A DNA stretch of 64,000 nucleotides, from NCBI GenBank assembly GCA_030220185.1, contig JASPKZ010004575.1:558001-622000 (forward strand), in the 5' to 3' direction. This document shows, one piece after another, positions 23,139-33,388 of the stretch. The first letter of the stretch is position 1; every line of letters begins with the position of its first letter. The notes under the pieces are model-generated. The model had not been told where the DNA came from. It did not search any database and saw only the letters and a program-made list of their open reading frames with translations. Made by a program: the position numbers and the translations under genes. The stretch is from Diploptera punctata. Taxonomy: Eukaryota > Arthropoda > Insecta > Blattodea > Blaberidae.

Positions 23139-23339
23139 ACACAAAAAAAGAAGTGAAACAAGGTATATTTGCAAATTCTGCCAAGTACCACTCCACAAAG
23201 GGGAATGTTTCCAGATATATCACACCCTCAAGCAATACTAGGAGCCTTGGTAAATAATTCCTGAAAGTTTTACTTCATAAAATTAATTAGAACATTTTTT
23301 TATGAATTTTTATAGTAAAGAGTGCAGAAGAGAAGTTAG

Positions 23340-23660
23340 AAGGCCAAAGACAAAAAATGGAATATTTTAGTAAAGAAGCCAGATATTATTCCAGAAATTC
23401 CACGTAGAACTACAGTAGCAAATTTTAGACTGCTTACAGAACATGACTATTTGGCCAAACATTTATATAAAATAGGAATCTACACGAATCCAAATTGTCA
23501 TCTATGCAACAAAGACGAAGAAATTAATGAAGAACACCTACAAACCTGTGAAGTATTACCTGTTGGATACACCATAGAGAAATATTGGAGAGCAAGAACG
23601 CTAATGGCTTTGTTGCCAAGGCCCAGCATTTTAAAACAACAACAACAGCTGTAAATACCT
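23340..23660 (+). mobile_element. LINE ORF2 RNase-H-side C terminus and tail
   Basis: The frame reads TTVANFRLLTEHDYLAKHLY, then KIGIYTNPNCHLCNKDEEIN and EKYWRAR. The FRL.T.HD.LA.HL..I.I...P.C.LC pattern with a CCHC-like knuckle is common at the C terminus of insect LINE ORF2. The sequence then runs into a (CAA)n-like tail at 23636-23650. Confidence 0.75.
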
Positions 23661-23771
23661 GGGAACAGGCATTTAAATTATTTAAATACCCCATTTCCAA
23701 TGTGTTAATATTATTTTTGTTCACGACAATAACAAAAAAAAAACTTAAATTGTTTAAATATTTTTAAGTTT

Positions 23772-23968
23772 AAGAATTAAATTAATGTTTTCATTACCTC
23801 ACCTCACGAAACGACATAACACCGGTTGACCAGAGGCTACTGATGATGGGAGATAAGCTCCGAAACTGCAGTCTAGAAGAAAAAGGATATGAGGTGAGGT
23901 AATAAAAACATAAATTTAATTCTTAAATTAAACCTCATAGTGTTCTTTCCCTGTGAAAGTTAAATAAA
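23772..23968. mobile_element. PLE fold-back (ACTGCAGT family), 11-bp TSD
   Basis: Flanks tttttaagttt at 23761-23771 and 23969-23979. The inverted arms share aattaaattaatgttttcat and cattacctcacctca with their complements near 23890-23930. A hammerhead sits in the right half. Confidence 0.8.
23837..23876 (+). ncRNA. Hammerhead-ribozyme motif (ACTGCAGT family)
   Basis: Stem I CTA/TAG, core CTGATGA, T, stem II pairing GGAG with CTCC, GAAA, palindromic ACTGCAGT, C17. Predicted cleavage is after 23873. Every core residue fits the type I consensus. Confidence 0.75.
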
Positions 23969-24145
23969 TTTTTAAGTTTGTTAAATTAGGTTTTTTTCAA
24001 CATTACAGTGACATAAACTAACTAATAATAATAACCTATTTGAATGCTTCAATACAATTTCAGTAGTATTCAATTTAGGTAAATGGGTGTGACTACAGAA
24101 CCCATATTTTTATTCTTGAAAGTCATTTAAATATTGGGCAATTAA

Positions 24146-24414
24146 AATTAAATTAAAATACTTCATATCTCACCTCATAACCAGTCTTCTAATTATACTG
24201 CAGTTTCTTAGCCTTGGCAGCTTCATCTTGAGAAGAAGAAGTTCTTCTGATCGACATAACATCAGTCAAAGAAATATTACTGAAGATGATGCTGACAAGG
24301 CTTTGAAACTGCAGTATTAATAGAAGACTGGATATGAGGTGAGGTATGAAGTATTTTAATTTAATATTAAATTAAACCTCATAGTGATTTTTTGCTATAA
24401 AAAAACAATATAAC
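24146..24414. mobile_element. PLE fold-back (ACTGCAGT family), 11-bp TSD
   Basis: Flanks tgggcaattaa at 24135-24145 and 24415-24425. The inverted arms contain tatctcacctcat, cttctaattatactgcag and complements. Each arm carries a more decayed ribozyme than the element at 23772. Confidence 0.8.
24277..24319 (+). ncRNA. Hammerhead motif, weak stems (ACTGCAGT family)
   Basis: Core CTGAAGA, GAAA, ACTGCAGT and A17 are present, but stem II does not pair well and stem I has a mismatch. The opposite arm (minus strand, about 24190-24235) has the core changed to CTCAAGA. Confidence 0.5.
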
Positions 24415-24429
24415 TGGGCAATTAATTGG

Positions 24430-24650
24430 ATTTTATCATTATAATATTGGCAAAATAAGGTTTTTATAGGTTAGTCATATTGTTTCTTCTTCTTCCTTCC
24501 AAGTATTAGACCAAGGCCTGTTACGGTCCTATAGAAAATTTTCCGATCCTTCCAGGAAATTCTCGTATAAGACTTGAAAGCATAATAATAGTTCCTTCGA
24601 TTGGTTGCTGGCCAAAGGAAGGCAAGACCAGTGATGGGGCTGCCATCTTA
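24430..24650. other. No clear feature
   Basis: Unclassified sequence between a PLE and a dispersed repeat. Confidence 0.35.
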
Positions 24651-24699
24651 TAGCCTCTGGTCAGGCTTTCCTGGAGAAGAAAAAAAATAAAGAAAAGAA

Positions 24700-24880
24700 G
24701 AAATGGAAGAAAGGAAAGACTCCCTAGCCCTCAGATGCCCTAATAGCATTGGGGTAAAAAAAAAACAAGAGTTAACCAAGAGAGGTTAGATGGTAAAGTT
24801 AAAAGAGTGCAAAACACAAGTAAGTGGAAGAAATGTTTTGCTCAACTTGGGTACCCTGTGGTCGCCATCCACATATCCCT
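24700..24880 (+). repeat. Unclassified dispersed repeat (copy 1)
   Basis: gcaaaacacaagtaagtgga and ggtcgccatccacata recur near 55360-55435 in the same orientation. No coding frame. Confidence 0.6.
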
Positions 24881-25627
24881 TAGATGAGGACCCCTAAATT
24901 AAAGTAATAATTAAATCTGTATATATTTACCATGGCTATTTAACTCATGCCCCAAATGGAAGTCAATGACCAATCACGTTTCAATGATTTTTTATTTATA
25001 ACCAATCACAGTCGTGTTTTGCCTAAAATTTACCAACTAAAGTTTATCATTAGAGCGAGGAATTTTATGAAATTTCATGTTTTAAACTATTTGTCAGAGA
25101 GCACCACTGAGACTAAGTATCTTTACATTTCAAGATATGTAGAATCAAATAAGACCAACAAAAAACTTCATATTTCATAATACTTTAGCAAAATGTTCAT
25201 ATTTTAGTGAAAATTTCATACTCCTTCATATTTTTCAACTTTCAAATTCCAGTATTTTTTTTTCAATGAAAGTTCTAGGAATTCATTAAAATATTTCTTG
25301 AAATAAACATATTTATGTAATTTTTGACAGTGTAATGTGGTAGACAAATGAAAATTCTTCAGTATCCCTTCTGAACAAGATAGATAGATTTTATAAAAGC
25401 AAATAATTAGATGAGGAAATCACAGAGTGACAGTGTTAGATGGAGGTTTTTGTCCTTAACTTGATCCCCAGACAAGAACATGAGCCTAGATGAATAAGTA
25501 GAAAAACAATGTTGGAATATTCTATAGTCAAGTATAATAGCTGTCAACTCGTTATTGCTACCTGAGAGCAGTCCTTACTTTGTGAACAGATCAGCATTTA
25601 AATAGAGGAGAGACTGCTGGTAAATTT

Positions 25628-25798
25628 GAAGCAGTAAAGTAAAGTAAAGTAATCCCACTACAGGCCTCAAGAGGACCTTGGGGTAGTAGGAGGATAAGGC
25701 TATCACTTTTTCTGGAAATTGGCACTTGATGTCAGCCCAGCGTGATGGCCGCCTTTACCCCCAGAACAAGCGTCTGGTATTCATTTCCGTTCTTTGTG
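25628..25798 (-). mobile_element. SINE family B, head-truncated
   Basis: Matches 7033-7335 from aagtaaagtaatccca to ggtattcatttccgtt. The tRNA-like head is missing. Confidence 0.8.
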
Positions 25799-26050
25799 AA
25801 ATTAGTAAAGTTCATGTAGGTAAGGGAATCAAACTATCGAATATAGCATGATACAAGTATGCTGCCATAACACTGTGTGATGTTGAGCATAATTTTTCAT
25901 AGTACAAAATAATTCTGACCGACAGGCCTTATAGTTTACTATCAGAAAACATAAAAAAAAAACTTCTGTGTATTACAAACAGAATTGACAATTGGATTGT
26001 TCAAAACACAATTAGACCAAGATTATGGACACTATGTTAGACCCATTTCA

Positions 26051-26087
26051 TGAAAAAAAAAAAAAAAAAAAAAAGAAAAAAAGAAAG
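26051..26087. repeat. Poly(A) tract
   Basis: A-rich run with isolated G interruptions. Confidence 0.9.
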
Positions 26088-26488
26088 TTAAAATAATTCT
26101 TAACTACATTTCACCATGTTTGAAGTTCAATATTAAATGTAACTTTAATTGCAAAGAGAGTTCTGAAACAATCGGACTAATAACTTTTAATATCTTGTTT
26201 CTCCACATATGACATCTGGAATGGTTTACTTGTATTTTAAATCGTCCAATTTAATGTTATTGTTACACTTGCATCTCCAGGAATTTAATATCTTTATGCA
26301 ATGTAAAAACAGCAATAATCCAAACTATACCTGTTCTAAACTTTGTTAGTGCTAGATTTCATTGAAACCTCTTTGATTTGGTTACAATGTTTTGTTTCTT
26401 GTATATGTTTGGATTTCATAATTAAATATCATTCAGTACATTAATTAATTGTATTATATATAACCTCTCATTTTTTATTTATGAAGGT

Positions 26489-26773
26489 AAAATGATTCCA
26501 CTACAGTCTTGGGAGGCCTTTGGGGTAGTGGTATGTTGAAGCTCCCACCTTTCTAGACAATAGACACGAGATGTTGTCGGGTCTGCCTTATGTCCGCATT
26601 TGTGCCCAGAACATGCATCTAGTACTCACTTCCATTAGGATCTGAGACCCCAGGTCCACAATGCCACCAGAAGGTCTGGCCCAGCTAAAAATCTTGACAA
26701 TATCGAGATTCGAACCCACGACTTTCCTGTTTGCACCACATTTCCTTATACAACTACACTATGGCGTGATCCA
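26489..26773 (-). mobile_element. SINE family B, diverged full-length
   Basis: Same blocks as other copies (ggcctttggggtagtgg, agtactcacttcc, ctacactatggcgtg) at lower identity. Confidence 0.75.
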
Positions 26774-27729
26774 TTAAAATTGTTTCAGACTATGAATATA
26801 TTTTATATTGGGTCAGAATTAACGAAAAAGCTACTTAAAATCAAAATACAGTGGATAGGCCTATATTGATTTCTTGAGCTATAAATAAGTTCTGTTTGTC
26901 TCATTTATGTGCTGGTATGTACACTTATAAGTTATAGTGGGCCTATGTATATAAATATATATGTAAAAAGTTAAGAAAATAGTAGCTTCATAATATTTTT
27001 GCGTCATAATTTTCATATTTTGTCTTTACGATTTCATATTTTCGTATATTTTTCTTCATATAATTCCTCGCTCTATTTATCATAATAAAGAAAACAGCTC
27101 CTTTTTTAACATTCTGAATAGGTCATAGCATTATTTTGCAGTGACTGACTCTTAAGAAATACGGCTACCAGGTTGTATATATAGTGCATGAATGTCAACA
27201 CATAGCGCATGCGGGAGTTAATATAAAAACATATGTAGCAATTGATTATACCACCAAAAAAAAGGAACCACTGTTTGCACTTTCTTAAATGTATTTTTTC
27301 CAGGTAATAACATTCCAGAAAAATATAATTGTCATATTTACATCATAGGACATCAGAAATGAATTAATATACAGTTTGATGCGTTTCATTTTTTCTCCAC
27401 TAGAGTGCATTCTTACAATATTGCATTCCTTTGGCAATAAATAGTATGATCTGGTTGCAGTGATGAACAAAAGAAGCAAATGAAGCATACCAATCGTTTC
27501 TCATTTGTTTTCAAACATCGCCGTTTACATTAAATATATAAATATTTTAAAATAACTATATTTAAATAATGATTTGTGAGTAAACAGCTTAATTTTATTC
27601 ATTAAATAGTCCTAACAAATGCCACTCTTGATTTCCAAATTCTCTAGATAAATTCACTCTTCACTTCGTGAGTCGTGAATTTATCGATAATTTGGAAATC
27701 ACTCTTGGCATTACTTATGAGTATGTTTT

Positions 27730-28009
27730 TATTGATTTCAATTCATCTTTGTGATAGGTACTATTCTCTAAAATAAAACAACTATAACCTTCTGTCCTGA
27801 ATTATATCATTAAATAGATGAAATTAAGTTACTATAATGTAAGATATTTTCGTTAGCTGTGAAATTATAACCATTACAAACCTACAATTTTAAATCAATT
27901 CAAACCTCTTCAGGTGACATCCCTAAAATATTAACAATAGGCTACAATATTTTTGTTCCCAAATTTATTGCAAAGAATTTTGCAATTGATAGATTTCTTA
28001 GTGATACTT
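27730..28009. other. No recognisable feature
   Basis: AT-rich, no gene. Confidence 0.35.
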
Positions 28010-28010
28010 G

Positions 28011-28901
28011 TATGAGGGTGAATCAAATATAAACCGGAATTATTGTTTCCAATTTTATTGAATTAACAAAAAAATACAAAACCACCACCTCATTTTTCTA
28101 CATAGCCTCCTGCATTTCCAACACACTTTTGCCATCGAGTTGGCAACTTTTTGATGCCGTCCTTGAAGAATGAGGGATGATGTGTAGTCAGCCAGTTGCG
28201 CACAAACTCATCTACTGCTGCATTGTCACCAAACCGCCTTCCTCCCAGGTCTTCTTTCAGTAGCCCAAACAAATGGTAGTCATAGGGTGACAAATCTGGA
28301 ATGTAAGGAGGATGTTCCAGAGGTGTCCAATGCATTTTCGTCAAATTTTTTTGTTCCTGGCTGAGGAGCCGAGGAACCACCTGGCAGACAATTTTCGGAA
28401 TTTGAGTTCATCACTGATGATGGCTTGAACACTTCCGAAGCTTATTCCAACGTGTGAAGCAATTTCAGAAATTGTTACGCGCCGATCCTCCTCAATAAGG
28501 TCCCGTACAGCATGAATGGTGTCTGCAGTGATGCTTGTTCGTTGCCATCTTTGGTGGGGCTCATTTTCCACTGAATCCCTGCCCGCTAAAATTTTTTTGC
28601 GCCAATCATACACCTGCATCTTCGAAAGGGTTGCTTCTCCGAACTGCATATGGAGCCTTCTCAAAATTTCAGAAAGTTTAGTGCCTTCTTACGCCAAAAA
28701 CTTAATAATAATGCGTTGCACAATAGACATGTGTACCTCTTAATATTTAATTTTAGGAAGTTATATTTTGAGGTTATTTTAATTATATTATTTTTGGTCT
28801 GGACATCTTACCTCAATATTAATGTTGATTTGTTCAACATTAATATTGAGGTAAGATGTCCAGACCAAAAATAATATAATGTGTACCTCTTGCTCGCTCA
28901 T
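28011..28901 (-). pseudogene. mariner transposase with internal deletion and PLE insertion
   Basis: The minus strand starts MSEQEVHMSIVQRIIIKFLA at 28901 (split by the PLE at 28742-28878), followed by an in-frame stop. The paired-type HTH region follows: RRLHMQFGEATLSKMQVYDW, then EIASHVGISFGSVQAIISDE. After a frameshift near 28380 it continues VPRLLSQEQKNLTK directly into HPPYIPDLSPYDYHLFGLLK and the C terminus (stop at 28090-28092). The central catalytic block between QEQKNL and PDLSP, which in mariners holds the first two Asp residues, is deleted. The left end (gagggtgaatcaaatataaa, 28015) resembles a mariner inverted repeat. Confidence 0.85.
28742..28878. mobile_element. 137-bp PLE fold-back in mariner, 13-bp TSD
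   Basis: atgtgtacctctt at 28729-28741 and 28879-28891 is a perfect 13-bp duplication, and excision restores the mariner N-terminal frame (EVH then MSIVQR). The element is a near-perfect hairpin whose arms contain gtctggacatcttacctcaa and complement. It matches the outermost ends of the PLE at 52354-53070 but has no coding sequence or ribozyme. Confidence 0.9.
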
Positions 28902-28909
28902 GGCGTACT

Positions 28910-29290
28910 GAAGCAAGCGGCCGCTCTTCGGAGTGCGACACATCAAGATCCCTACTCCAGACACCCCCACCAACTTCCCCTCCAAACTGCAATCCACCCT
29001 CGTACTATGCCTACAATTGAAATTATGGCCCAAAAAATGTTTGAATACTCAATAGTTATTGTGCAATTAACATCTGTATCACAATGAATATCATAATTAT
29101 TGACACATGATTTTTTTTATTTCTATAAATAACATTCTTGTCAATATGTCAGAAACTACATAAATAGTGATACATTTAAAACTGAACACTTTTAAAGACT
29201 TAATAATGTATCTGTGGAAAGTAATAAAAAATGTAATTTATTTTATGATCTTAGTATGTAAAAAAAAATTGTTATGGCATAAACGACCCT
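28910..29290. other. No recognisable feature
   Basis: Possibly residual mariner 5' sequence; no gene seen. Confidence 0.35.
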
Positions 29291-29292
29291 TG

Positions 29293-29545
29293 ACAACTGA
29301 TCTCACATCATCCAGTCAGTTTAGGGGTGGCATGTGATGAGCAAGTCTGGTCTTGCAGCCATTATAATCAGTTCTCTCATCCTGTTGCCGCTTCTGATTA
29401 TAGGTATTCAAATTCTTCATGACGTTAGGTGGGGAATTCCATAAAAAAAATTTCTTCTCCCATGGGGATTCGAACTAGTGCATGTCCCATAGTTCTGCAC
29501 CAAATTCTGAGGCCTTAAACTGCTCAGCTATATCACAGCCCCCTA
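29293..29545 (-). mobile_element. SINE family C, diverged
   Basis: Blocks ggggtggcatgtgatgagca, tctcccatggggattcgaac and a degenerate head match 58672-59022 in reverse. Confidence 0.7.
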
Positions 29546-29943
29546 AGACTATTGTTACCTATCAATAGTTAATTTCCAGTATATTTTTGTCTGTTAGTAA
29601 TTAGTTTTACAGTCATAAATATACATGCAGTTCTTAATTCATCAGCATGTTTTGATTGTGAAAATATACTAGCATGCTAATTCTTTGACTGAAACACAAC
29701 AGATATTTCCAAAACAATTCAATGTGCTTAACGTTCCAACATGGGCAACAATTTACCCATGACAAGAGAGCTGGACAATTCTTTTCAGCAAAACTGAGTA
29801 AAAAACATCTGCAATTATTGAAGGTCATGTTGATGATTTTTGAGAACATTTAGTCTACTCAAGCAAAGAAATCATTATTATTAATAAATGAGTTAGAGAA
29901 AATGTTTTAACATCTCACCTCACAAAGTTGTGAGTCTTGACGA

Positions 29944-29984
29944 TACCGATTTCAAAAGTATAGTATTACTTCCATTTTCAGTCA
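29944..29984 (-). ncRNA. Hammerhead motif, left arm (ACCGGT family)
   Basis: On the minus strand: TGA, core CTGAAAA (G8 lost), T, GGAAG...CTTTT, GAAA, ATCGGT, A17. The G8 change should inactivate it. Confidence 0.5.
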
Positions 29985-29995
29985 AAGTTGGAATT

Positions 29996-30039
29996 TGACT
30001 GAAGATGGAAGTAATACTATACTTTTGAAACCGGTATCA
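29996..30039 (+). ncRNA. Hammerhead-ribozyme motif (ACCGGT family)
   Basis: Stem I TGA/TCA, core CTGAAGA, T, stem II GGAAG/CTTTT with a 10-nt loop, GAAA, palindromic ACCGGT, A17. Predicted cleavage is after 30036. The core is fully consensus; stem II relies on G-T pairs. Confidence 0.7.
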
Positions 30040-30479
30040 TGAAGACTCGCAACTTTGTGAGGTGAGATGTTAAAACATTTTCTCCAAGTCATTTATTAAT
30101 ATAAATACCTCATAGTGTTTCCTCCCACTGTAAATTTAATTAAAAAAGGAATCATTGTGCCAGTTGAATTAGGAGGCAGATAGTCATTGGCACATGTCTG
30201 AAAGCAGGCTTATGAGCGATATAGAGTGCATATAATGTATTATTTTGAATCAGTCAGATGCAGAAAAACCTAGAGAAAGTAAATGATAGGAAAAATAAAT
30301 CAAACTCCACGAGGCAGTAATGAATTAAATCAGAAATATTATTTCACATACACTTCAGAAATGTCACAGAATATAGTGTGATTGATACCGCTGGATATGG
30401 ATGCAGGTAGAAGATATTTTCAACATTTTCTCTGAGGAATCTCTCAAAGATCCTCCGTAATTCAAAAAAGATTGTACAT

Positions 30480-30586
30480 TAAGGTAGAATATGTTTATCA
30501 CTCACCTCATATTGTTCTATGAGGTGAGTGATAAACATATTCTACCTTAATGAATATACCTCATAGTGAGAATTCCTAAAATAAGT
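30480..30586. mobile_element. 107-bp PLE fold-back, 12-bp TSD
   Basis: aagattgtacat at 30468-30479 and 30587-30598. The hairpin arms are aaggtagaatatgtttatca, ctcacctcata and complements. No ribozyme or coding sequence remains; the tail motif aatatacctcatagtg is kept. Confidence 0.9.
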
Positions 30587-30599
30587 AAGATTGTACATG

Positions 30600-31034
30600 T
30601 CTGTTATTATAGGTTTAGAAGTCTTTAAAATTATTTAGTTTTATATGCATCTCCCTGTGTAACAATTACTCTTTTGTTTCCCAACAGTTTTCAACATCAT
30701 TGTTTTGTTTCCCATTCTATAAAAACATCTTCGTAGTTCTACAGCCAATGTAAAAAGAAATGCAAATTGTCTGAACATTTTACATTTATTTTTTGCCTGC
30801 TATAAGTCATATGTCGTAGAAAAACAGTTGTATACAACTATCATATAATGCTACTCAGTCACTCCTGCTAAGTCTTTTATGCTTGTAAAGACTTGTTCAA
30901 AACTTACAGCCACACTCGTGTCTCAATAGTTACTATTACCGTGTTCCATAAATGTACAAGTAACATAGAAGATTTAAATCAACTCAGTCCCAAAATTATA
31001 CTTTTAAGTTATTGTAGAAAAAGTTTGGTTTTGT
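30600..31034. other. No recognisable feature
   Basis: No gene seen. Confidence 0.35.
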
Positions 31035-31439
31035 GTATAGGACAGGCATGGGGAGCTTGGGCTCCGAGAGCTCATAACAAATCCTCCCCGCCGATACCCA
31101 TTCCACTCATTTGTACCTCCACTGGAGACGCAGGTACACAGTGATTGACAGTACACAGTGAGAGTCAGTGGTGTTCAATCCAACATGAGCGGGGAAAATT
31201 CTAAACACCGATATCATCTTAATACGGACTGGGTAAATGATTACTTTTGCATTCAGAATGGCACAAAAGTTGTTTATTGTATTCTACGCAGTTCCATCAT
31301 GTGAAACACTGTAATATCCCACGAAATTTCAGATCTTCACATGCAAATCAATACGGACAGGCACAGGCACGATTAGAAATATATAACTACATTTTCACAG
31401 GGACATATTAATGATATATACTTTTAAAATATATTAGGT

Positions 31440-31760
31440 AACATGGCATGGAGTTCAAATTCATAATCAATACAGTAAAATTCATATCAAATTCCATTGA
31501 GGTGAAGTCATATGATGAAAGTTAAAAATTAAATTGTACCTGTTGGTAGGTGCCGTCATCCTCGACTTTGTTAATTTTAGGAGTATACATCACCGTACAC
31601 AACAACAACAAGTAACGGAAACTCAACCTACAGAAGATGGAAGATAACTTCCGAAAGCGCTCCAGTTTTAATTTTATATACAATATTTTAACAAAGTTGA
31701 GGACAATGGCACCTACCAACAGGTACAATTTAATTTTTAACTTTGATCAAATTCATAAAA
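31440..31760. mobile_element. PLE fold-back nested in the hAT element
   Basis: Arms agttaaaaattaaattgtac and ctgttggtaggtgcc at 31520-31556 are complemented near 31705-31745. A decayed hammerhead lies between. Exact ends and TSD were not resolved. Confidence 0.65.
31628..31665 (+). ncRNA. Decayed hammerhead motif (AGCGCT type)
   Basis: CAGAAGA (U4 changed to A), T, perfect stem II GGAAG-ATAA-CTTCC, GAAA, AGCGCT, C17, CAG. The U4 change and a stem I mismatch suggest loss of function. Confidence 0.5.
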
Positions 31761-32257
31761 TAAATCTAATAGACATAGGGGACATTGTATGTTTTGTTTA
31801 CACAGGGGATGACAGGATGGGATTTTTAAATAATCTAAAGCAGCAAACACTCCAAAACGATAGCAGACAACCACTTTCAGAGAATTTAGTACGTGCTAGT
31901 TACCAGATTTCAAAATTAATTGTTGAGAAATCACATCAAATCTAAAACACTCTCCAGATTAAACGATGATACCCTTGTCTCAATATTACGTCTCTCTACG
32001 AGTACTATCAGCCTGACATAGATAAATTAGTGTCAGCGGTCTACTACGTGCCCTTCAAACATTTGCACAGATATACGTAAAGTATGTACGAATGGAAAGG
32101 ATTAGTGCATATGTTTCAGGTTATAACTTTGCACCGCCACTGATACTGCATGGTATGCCGAGATGACAATAACAACAGTCTTGAGTTCAATGAAAGGTGG
32201 AATGAGGAAGATGTCATACTACCCCTCATTCGGCACCTCCCCATGCCTGGTATAGGA

Positions 32258-32716
32258 TTTATGTCCAGCACAATCTTTTGACAGGAATATCAATTCCATA
32301 TTGGAAACATGGTGCTTAGCCAGTATTAAGTTACATTCTTGCCAGGTACATAGATTACTTTGGAATACAAAAAAAAAAATTAAGTATCATTTGAAGATCT
32401 TCAGTCCCATTTTCATCTCTGAATCTATGTGAGAATGGGGAAGAGAAACATGTCCACATAAAAATTGCATTTTGTGTTAAATTTTTAATTCAGTATGTTA
32501 TTATTATTATTTGGCATGGTAATTTTTTCCTTCATTTTACCTGAGAATCTGCTCTGTTAGCAGCAGAATTTAATCACTATGTCTTCATATAATTAACTTT
32601 TCTCAATAAAAATACATCAAATAGAAGTCATCAGGTGGTGTCGTTGATAGTGATGCTATCGGCCTTTGGATGAAAGGAGTGGAAAGAAATTTGACGTTCC
32701 TATTGGAAGTTCGAAT
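32258..32716. other. No recognisable feature
   Basis: AT-rich, no gene. The last part appears to belong to a tRNA-like SINE interrupted at 32729. Confidence 0.35.
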
Positions 32717-32728
32717 GTCATAATGGTT

Positions 32729-32955
32729 TATATATTAAATTTGGGAATTTTTAACATTATGAGGTTCAATTAATGATAATTAAATGAATCGTGATTTTTT
32801 CTTACCTCATACATCTATGTTTCTTTAAACACAGCACTGCAGTATCGGCGACAAACAGCTGATGATGACGACAAAGTGTCGCCGATACTGCAGTGCTGTG
32901 TTTAAAGAAACATAGATGTATGAGGTAAGAAAAAATCACGATTCATTTAATTATC
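32729..32955. mobile_element. PLE fold-back (ACTGCAGT family, GATA variant), 12-bp TSD
   Basis: gtcataatggtt at 32717-32728 and 32956-32967. Arms of about 85 bp include cgtgattttttcttacctca, catctatgtttc and their complements. The right flank reads as a tRNA-like head (B box gttcgactcc near 33000), so the element appears to have landed inside a SINE. Confidence 0.85.
32855..32899 (+). ncRNA. Variant hammerhead motif (GATA in place of GAAA)
   Basis: Stem I ACAG/CTGT, core CTGATGA, T, stem II GACGAC/GTCGCC, then GATA, palindromic ACTGCAGT and G17. Both A14 and H17 differ from the consensus. The same two changes occur at 37541 and 43217. Confidence 0.55.
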
Positions 32956-33185
32956 GTCATAATGGTTATTGCACTGCCATACAGAGTCAGAGATCCGTGT
33001 TCGACTCCTGGTTCGAATATAACTTTTCTTTCTAATACAAAACAAGTGATATTTAATGGATTGTAACTGAAGAGAAATATTTAATATGGAATGTTTTTCC
33101 TTGAATGTATGCTTTGAATTAAAAAATTATTATTGCTTCATGGCTTCCTAATTTACAAAGGTATTGTCTATTTACAAAAAGGAAA

Positions 33186-33191
33186 TTTATT
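33186..33191 (-). promoter_or_regulatory. MED4: MED4 polyadenylation signal
   Basis: AATAAA on the minus strand, 22 bases past the MED4 stop codon. Confidence 0.6.
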
Positions 33192-33212
33192 GAGTTAAAG
33201 CTTACAAATTTC

Positions 33213-33388
33213 TTATTGAGAATCACTGGAAGAACTGCTACTTGAATCTGTAGACATAACTTCTACATCTTCAGTCTCTTTATTGTGATTTCTAGTGTCC
33301 ATTGAAACACTGCCTTGACCACTGACTGTCATGTGAATATCTCCTGAAGGATGCCAAGCAAACTGATTCTGTTGAGAAGCAGGAAGCT
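33213..33388 (-). CDS. MED4: MED4 coding exon 5 with stop
   Basis: A split Glu codon, then [20 protein letters not shown] and the acidic serine tail, TAA at 33215-33213. The acceptor is atgttttcag. Confidence 0.95.

Larger units (their letters stand above)
21940..23241 (+). pseudogene. piggyBac-type transposase, frameshifted and split by a PLE
   Basis: This is a C-terminal piece of a piggyBac/PGBD-like DDE transposase. A 143-codon frame (21947-22378) has ERFQTVYEPNQQLSLDEAMI, LWKGRLRIRTYNPGKIIKFG and YQVYQNNYYNSVDIAQNLLS, the RNase H-like core around the second Asp. After frameshifts near 22380-22490 it resumes with YNKHMKGVDRADQYLSYYSI, which carries the conserved D in GVDRAD. The C-terminal cysteine-rich domain starts MRCHVCATHKN and is cut at 22965. 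It continues after the insertion at 23139 as RSETRYICKFCQVPLHKGEC and ends FQIYHTLKQY with a stop at 23241. Read across the insertion, the zinc-binding pattern is complete. The N terminus is lost. Confidence 0.85.
25051..27075. mobile_element. Non-autonomous hAT-like TIR element, 8-bp TSD
   Basis: The ends tagagcgaggaattttatga and its near-complement at 27056-27075 form TIRs. The 8-bp flanks tttatcat (25043-25050 and 27076-27083) match and the uninterrupted copy at 61975 shows a single site. Two family B SINEs lie inside. No transposase frame is visible. Confidence 0.75.
24937..27725 (+). repeat. Large dispersed repeat, copy 1 (interrupted)
   Basis: 24937-25050 and 27076-27725 match 61251-61330 and 61940-62690 closely, for example gcatgcgggagttaatataa and gattataccaccaaaaaa. 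The intervening 25051-27075 is a separate TIR element. In copy 2 a LINE tail interrupts near the same place. The right end carries a short hairpin (aatgccactcttgatttcca and complement). Confidence 0.75.
29877..30144. mobile_element. PLE fold-back (ACCGGT family), 12-bp TSD
   Basis: Flanks aaagaaatcatt (29865-29876) and aaaggaatcatt (30145-30156). Long arms share catctcacctcacaaagttg and acttccattttcagtcaa with complements. Ribozyme motifs lie on both arms. Confidence 0.8.
31043..32249 (+). mobile_element. hAT element, 8-bp TSD, BED-finger remnant
   Basis: TIRs caggcatggggag (31043) and ctccccatgcctg (ending 32249), flanked by perfect gtatagga at 31035-31042 and 32250-32257. Inside, from 31183, MSGENSKHRYHLNTDWVNDY then FCIQNGTKVVYC resembles the BED-finger start of GTF2IRD2-like hAT transposases. 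Near 31848, QNDSRQPLSENLVRASYQIS then KLIVEKSHQI matches the following region. A PLE fold-back separates the two. The catalytic domain is gone. Confidence 0.8.

Noticed and set aside
28790..28865. Perfect hairpin as a transcription terminator or microRNA precursor
   Set aside because: It is bounded by a 13-bp TSD and matches PLE ends elsewhere, so mobile-element origin explains it; microRNA processing cannot be judged from sequence alone.
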